A DNA stretch of 13,630 bases from Ichthyophonus hoferi (taxonomy: Eukaryota > Opisthokonta > Ichthyosporea > Ichthyophonida > Ichthyophonidae), in contig NAOQ01000556.1 of the NCBI GenBank assembly GCA_002751075.1, positions 7,780-21,409 on the forward strand, written 5' to 3'. Below the pieces are notes generated by a model that was not told where the DNA came from, did not search any database, and saw only the letters and a list, made by a program, of their open reading frames with translations. A program made the position numbers and the translations under genes. Positions 10,201-13,630 of this stretch are shown here, piece after piece. Position 1 is the stretch's first letter. Each line of letters starts with the position of its first letter.

Positions 10201-13200
10201 TAATTCCCCATAACAGCTTCTTATCATATACATATGCATACATACACATACATATACATATACATATTTAGTAACCAGGGCAACCTCTTCCCATCTCTCC
10301 CTCTCCCTCTTACATATAGGATGGTGAGTCCAACTTTGTAGCAGCTGATCTGCCCTATGGCAGTGGTGATACAGCGGCACCTACCTTTATGGCCTCCATT
10401 ATCCCTGAATGGTTGGTTAATAGTCTTTAAAAAAAAATTTTCGTTCAAAAAATTTCAATCCGTTTTTTTAAAAAAAAAAATATTATTAGAGCTTGGCTTC
10501 AATCATCCCCGAATGGTTGGATTATCGTCTGTTTTCCAATATTAAGCTGTTTTTAAAATATTTATTATTACTGCATGGCCAGAAATTTAATGGGATTATG
10601 GTTGGTTAAATGGGATTTTAACACTTAAATGCTTCTTTGAGTTTTTAATGCTTTTTTTTAAAAAAAAAAAATACCAATGCCTTGCTGGTAGTTTGGTGTG
10701 ATAATGTTTTTGTAACAACTGTTGCGATCAATTTAGTTTTAAATTTTCATCAGGAAATCTGAGTGTATGACCCAATGATATAATTAGTTATACTTAAGGG
10801 TGCATGGTTATAGTAAAGTGTCTTTCAAATTCTGATCGCCACGCCAATAATCTGCCCCCACTATATTTATATTATTTCATCTGTAGATATATACATAGAC
10901 ATATAGATAGTAACACATGCATGTTTTTTGTTATATACTATGCTCTATATTCTTATATTATATTGTATTATATTGCATTATGTTATGACGTTGTAGTATA
11001 TACCATATTATATGCTGTCATATTATATATTATATCACACTAATCCCGACTATCTAGGCTATTATTTTATAGAATAAACCATAGTTTTACGTACACATTA
11101 CTACATTATCTAGTGTATACGCCGCCAGCCAATTTAATCCTCATTTCCTAATTGCCTCCTAATTACCCCAGGGATATCTCATTTGTAACCACCAGTTGGG
11201 ACGAGAGACTCTATCAGCTAATGAAAATTGGAGACAATTGGGAGTCATATTACCCTGTAGAAGGGTCTGAACCACAGGTAGATCGACATTAAAATTATAA
11301 AATTAAAATTATATTATAAATTATTCATTATAAATAGATACATGGAAATATATAAATATTAAAATTTATGAACCCCCTACCAAATATAATTGGTGCCAAT
11401 TAATTATCTTAAGCCAATCATCTCCTATATTACATGCAGGGATACTCCCAGTGTATGCTGATATAATTAATATTCACCAACAATTGGTATAATTAATGGC
11501 AATTATAACTAATTCATATCATTCAATTAGCATGTTCGATTAATTCAACCCAATGACAAGCAGTTGGTGCTAATTAACACTAATTTATTAATCAACGAAT
11601 TACAGACCGGGATGCTAGCTGTGGATGACGATGACGTAGACACTAAGATTATAGGGTTTGCATTAGATTATACATATTGGGTATGTATACTACCACTGCT
11701 CTGTTACTATATATTATATGGTATATCTAATGTAATATAGTGTAATATAACCTGATACTCTTATGGTATAGTATGATATAGTATGATATAATATTACTCA
11801 ATTCTATCTTTAATCTTGCTATTCTTTTTTTTATATTAGTATTACTATATATGTATTTAATATAGTATAGTCTAATATAGTAATATAGTATAGCGTAGTA
11901 TTATTCAACTGTATCTTTAATATTACTATTCTTTCTCTTTATATTAATATTACCGTATAGGTATTTGGAGTTGGATTTATTTATGTACCTATTATTATTT
12001 TCTCTCCAGTCTTCTTGGCATACTTATGTTACTATTCTATTTTAATATATATTATCCTCTATTTTCTTTGCAAGATATTCCAATGGTTAAATCAGAACAA
12101 ATGATTGGATGTGGTTGAATTCTACATGTCCAAATTGGGCATCATCTCTGGTTGCTACCAATTATAATTCTTATTAGGTGACTTTTAATGGTGTTCTTGA
12201 TTGCTAGTAAGATATAGTAACGTATGTAAAATATATATAGATTTCTATTTAAAATTTAAATTTAAATAACAGGAGATGATCTTTGATTGGATTTACCAAT
12301 GTATATTATATTATATTGTATTTTATTGTATGTACTACACCTTAGCATGCTTATCCTATTGTATTTTTGTATATTGTCCTATTATTCTGTTACTCTAATA
12401 TTATACTACTATATTGTATTATTATCATATATTGACCAATAATAAACCCCAACCTTGCCTTATATGACGTCATAGGATACCCCTCATGACCATACAGGGA
12501 CAGAACTGCCCCAAGCACCAATGATCTATCTCCTTTCAACGGGCTATGTTTTAATGGCCTATCAATTCAGTAGTCTTCAAAACTATCCTAATATGGAAAT
12601 GGTGCATCCAATCAGCTTGCCTCCTGCCCCTTCTGACGCTGGTTTGTATCTCTATTTTTATTTTAATATCGTTGCAACATTGGCTATGATGTGATTAATT
12701 GGAATTAAATAGAATTTATATTATAGTGATTATTAATATAATAGTTATAAGGAAATAAAATAATAATGATAATAATAAAAGAAGTTCTATCTACCTATCC
12801 AATCTAATCTAATCTAATCTAATCTAATCCAATTATCTATATTGTGTGTCCATGTATGTCCATGTCTCTGCATGATGCATCCACCCTAGGTGATGCTTAT
12901 ATATAGTTATACATATACATATACATTAACTGATCTTGGTCCAATCACAGTGCCCGCTGATAGCCCCCTGACTATTACCATGGCGCAAGACAGCTCCAAG
13001 TCTACAATCAGAAACAACGATCAAACACCACCATCACTGGATAATACTCCACCTGATACTCCACCTATCGCATTACCCACTGATAAACCAGTCAATGTGC
13101 AAGCCAATCCATTTGGGACTTTTAACCAGCCTACCGTGACCACTGCCACTAATAGTGGACCTATTGGGGAGCCTTCCTCTCCCTCTCCCTCCTCTATTCC

Positions 13201-13630
13201 CCCCTACCCTGTGGAGACCCCTGTGAAGGGTCCAGTGAACGTCTTTGGGAGGTCCATTGAGGTAGCTACCCCTGCTACAGTGTCCCCTGCCCCTGCCCCG
13301 GCTAGGTCTGACTCTACAGGAGAGGGAGAGGGAGAGGGGGCGATGGACACCACTAGTACGCCCTTTAAACCTAGACCTGCATTTGGTGCGTTTGGCCAGT
13401 CAACTGGTTTAACCACTACCGCCTTTGGTAAGCCTACTGTTCCTACTACTGCATTTGGGCAGCCTATGGAGCCCTCTACTACTAAACCCAATGCCTTTAG
13501 TGCTTTTGGCCAATCAACGGGAACTCCTACTACCACTTTTGGTCAATATACTGCACCCCCTACCAGCCAACCAGACGCACCTTCTACTAAACCAATCCAA
13601 ACCCTTAGTTCTTTTGGCCAATCATCTGGT
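7244..13630 (+). CDS. Nup214/Nup159-like FG nucleoporin, 11 exons, 3' end outside window
   Basis: Cytoplasmic-face nuclear pore protein. In the family, the propeller docks the RNA helicase Dbp5/DDX19 for mRNA export and the FG repeats bind transport receptors. Exons as I read them: 7244-7264, 7879-8011, 8514-8725, 9092-9245, 9540-9656, 9968-10077, 10320-10411, 11172-11277, 11606-11680, 12476-12641, 12951-13630 (continues). All introns are GT..AG and the phases match, giving 622 open codons. Marks of the family: the opening MAEEEEK then FTFTFLG; SSGWTTNGSQTVIG in the middle, where Nup214 has a CWSPKG-type strand; IPEWDISFVTTSW and NWESYYPVEG (residues 277-311), matching the EEW...NWESW region; and GFALDYTYW then LPQAPMIYLLSTGYVL (351-366), matching VDYTNQ...LPPAPVLMLLSTDGVL. 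Nine FG dipeptides lie at 450-618. The ATG is the first in its frame after a TAG at 7175, with G at -3 and +4. The donor of intron 7 (GTTGGT) is weak, and the tiny first exon is the least certain part. Confidence 0.87.
7363..7409. repeat. GTAG tetranucleotide repeat, two tracts
   Basis: Runs of GTAG at 7363-7380 and 7389-7409, separated by TATAATAGTGT. Simple sequence repeat inside intron 1. Confidence 0.85.
7545..7784 (+). repeat. Tandem duplication in intron 1, period 120
   Basis: Two copies lie 120 bases apart. Each starts with a CACGGCC(T/C)ATTGATTTTA core (from 7549 and 7669) and later repeats TATACTATTATAC. The first 27 bases differ at two positions; the rest has diverged, and the second copy has expanded CATA units. 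Confidence 0.8.
7729..7765. repeat. CATA/TACA microsatellite
   Basis: About nine tandem CATA units, slightly interrupted, within the second copy of the intron 1 duplication. Confidence 0.85.
8012..8513 (+). other. Intron 2 (502 bases)
   Basis: Donor GTATGT, acceptor CCTCTCCAG after a pyrimidine-rich stretch (8457-8512). It contains trinucleotide tracts at about 8070-8170: ATA/AAT units, then TAC units, then ATA/AAT units again, and TATAATGC repeats near 8410-8450. A CTGAC at 8484-8488 could serve as branch site. No gene is seen inside. Confidence 0.8.
8070..8165. repeat. Compound (AAT)/(TAC) trinucleotide repeat
   Basis: AAT-type units at 8071-8086, TAC units at about 8095-8114, then AAT-type units again at 8116-8165. 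Simple repeat inside intron 2. Confidence 0.85.
8726..9091 (+). other. Intron 3 (366 bases)
   Basis: Donor GTATAT after CAG, acceptor TCCTATCAG preceded by a T-rich tract (9061-9085). The interior is plain AT-rich DNA with no repeat array or gene visible. Joining 8725 to 9092 keeps phase 0. Confidence 0.8.
9246..9539 (+). other. Intron 4 (294 bases) with tandem donors
   Basis: Two overlapping donors, GTAGGT at 9246 and GTAGAG at 9250, lie four bases apart. Only the first puts the next exon (acceptor CTTGCAG at 9533-9539) in the frame that gives TSSGWTTNGSQ; the second would shift it. The interior has AT-rich near-repeats (9290-9480). Confidence 0.7.
9657..9967 (+). repeat. Intron 5 (311 bases), mostly a TATTG/TATTA repeat tract
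   Basis: Donor GTATGT, acceptor TATATAG. Positions about 9696-9820 are a degenerate array of TATTG, TATTA and TTGTA units in which the rare G/C base on the coding strand is almost always G. The rest is unremarkable. Confidence 0.75.
10078..10319 (+). other. Intron 6 (242 bases)
   Basis: Donor GTATGA, acceptor TACATATAG, preceded by a clean pyrimidine tract (10285-10311). ACATATAC-type near-repeats lie at about 10225-10270. No gene is seen inside. Confidence 0.8.
10390..10531 (+). repeat. Duplication across the exon 7/intron 7 junction, offset 104
   Basis: Bases 10390-10427 (end of exon 7 and start of intron 7) match 10494-10531 at about 80 percent. The coding part of both copies reads A-S-I-I-P-E-W, and the four base differences within it are all synonymous third positions. 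After the junction, TTTCAAT..TTTTTAAAA..TATTATTA is also roughly repeated, so the unit is about 104 bases. The second copy is not usable in frame (see findings). Confidence 0.75.
10412..11171 (+). other. Intron 7 (760 bases)
   Basis: Weak donor GTTGGT, good acceptor TTACCCCAG. The choice is forced by protein fit: exon 7 ends GAA TG and exon 8 supplies G, giving PEWDISFVTTSW. The 5' third has T-run/A-run palindromes near 10424-10436, 10463-10480 and 10651-10672, and the motif ATGGTTGGTTAA twice (10409 and about 10599). The 3' part is AT-rich with TATATTG units near 10955-10980. No other gene is seen. Confidence 0.65.
11278..11605 (+). other. Intron 8 (328 bases), dense in CCAAT/ATTGG
   Basis: Donor GTAGAT after CAG, acceptor GAATTACAG. 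From about 11388 to 11600 the DNA is crowded with AATTGG, CCAAT and TTAATT. These include the paired arms AATTGG-TG-CCAATT (11388-11401) and ACCAACAATTGGT near 11480. The function is unknown. Confidence 0.75.
11681..12475 (+). other. Intron 9 (795 bases)
   Basis: Donor GTATGT, acceptor ACGTCATAG. It contains TATAGTATGA near-repeats (about 11765-11790), a 107-base direct duplication (listed separately) and TATATTG units (12300-12330). No stretch looks like an extra exon, and joining 11680 to 12476 keeps phase 0 and gives the family pattern DYTYW then TELPQAP. Confidence 0.78.
11792..11965 (+). repeat. Direct duplication in intron 9, offset 107
   Basis: Bases 11792-11858 recur at 11899-11965, sharing TATTA(C/T)TCAA, TATCTTTAAT, CTATTCTTT, TTATATTA and ATATTAC-type blocks in order, at roughly 80 percent identity. 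TAGTATAG-type units separate the copies. Confidence 0.75.
12642..12950 (+). other. Intron 10 (309 bases)
   Basis: Donor GTTTGT, acceptor CAATCACAG. The interior has ATA/AAT units at about 12758-12778, five perfect AATCT units (12801-12825) and ACATAT units near 12910. It separates the propeller-coding part from the FG-coding exon. Confidence 0.8.
12801..12830. repeat. (AATCT)5 microsatellite
   Basis: Five perfect AATCT units followed by AATCC. Simple pentanucleotide repeat inside intron 10. Confidence 0.9.
12951..13630 (+). other. FG-repeat region of the nucleoporin (exon 11)
   Basis: This exon codes residues 396-622 and stays open to the window edge. It starts with a Ser/Thr/Pro linker with three TPP motifs (421-434), possible proline-directed phosphosites. 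Nine FG dipeptides follow at 450, 494, 540, 543, 554, 564, 581, 592 and 617, mostly FGQ or FGK. A GEGEGEG patch lies at 519-525. Such regions are disordered and bind nuclear transport receptors. GC content is higher than in the introns. Confidence 0.88.
13379..13630 (+). repeat. Tandem 38/36-residue FG repeat units
   Basis: Unit 1 (13379-13492) and unit 2 (13493-13600) align, and unit 3 starts at 13601 and runs off the window. Shared blocks in order are AF(G/S)AFGQSTG, TTxFGx, QPxxPST and TKP. Unit 2 is two residues shorter. Confidence 0.82.

Noticed and set aside
10357-10545. A plus-strand frame of 62 codons overlapping exon 7
   Set aside because: It is out of frame with the nucleoporin and runs through A and T homopolymers.
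12801-12830. AATCT array as an internal telomere-like repeat
   Set aside because: The unit is not a standard telomere motif such as TTAGGG or TTAGG, and the array is only five units long within an intron.
13204-13536. A minus-strand frame of 110 codons
   Set aside because: It is the antisense shadow of the FG-coding exon; its GVV/PKA repeats mirror the Thr/Pro/FG codons.
1-13630. Search for tRNA genes, CRISPR arrays, transposons and virus-like elements
   Set aside because: I saw no tRNA-type internal boxes with a foldable cloverleaf, no regularly spaced palindromic repeats, and no reverse transcriptase, transposase, integrase or capsid motif in open frames.

Overview
The window is AT-rich nuclear DNA of a eukaryote. 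Genes are spaced kilobases apart, introns have standard GT..AG ends, and introns and spacers are full of short AT-type microsatellites. The main gene has 10 introns of about 240-800 bases in 1,866 coding bases, which is more and longer than in most filamentous fungi. An early-diverging fungus, another unicellular opisthokont or a protist would all fit; the sequence alone does not decide the lineage.

Layout. (1) 1-3786: about 3.8 kb with no intact gene. One stretch (917-1378) may be a worn-out coding relic. (2) 3787-4782: an intact, intronless protein kinase of 331 residues with a complete catalytic loop but a degenerate glycine loop and a shortened helix C. (3) 4783-7243: spacer with a second possible relic (6373-6780), then a 200-base AT repeat tract before the next gene. 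(4) 7244 to the window end: a gene split over 11 exons, open at the right edge. The exons join in phase to 622 codons. The product reads as a Nup214/Nup159-type cytoplasmic-filament nucleoporin: a beta-propeller (about residues 1-395) followed by a Ser/Thr/Pro-rich FG-repeat region (396-622 and continuing).

The two genes have no evident functional link. The kinase is an orphan signalling enzyme. In studied species Nup214/Nup159 anchors the DEAD-box helicase Dbp5/DDX19 at the cytoplasmic face of the nuclear pore for mRNA export, and its FG repeats bind transport receptors.

The most unusual structure is a set of diverged direct duplications about 100-120 bases long inside the nucleoporin gene: in intron 1 (offset 120), across the exon 7/intron 7 junction (offset 104), in intron 9 (offset 107), and in the FG-coding exon (114 and 108, giving 38- and 36-residue protein repeats). 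The copy in intron 7 keeps the same peptide with only synonymous differences. The window is also rich in ATTGG/CCAAT pentamers. I found no tRNA, rRNA, CRISPR array, recognisable transposon or virus-like element.
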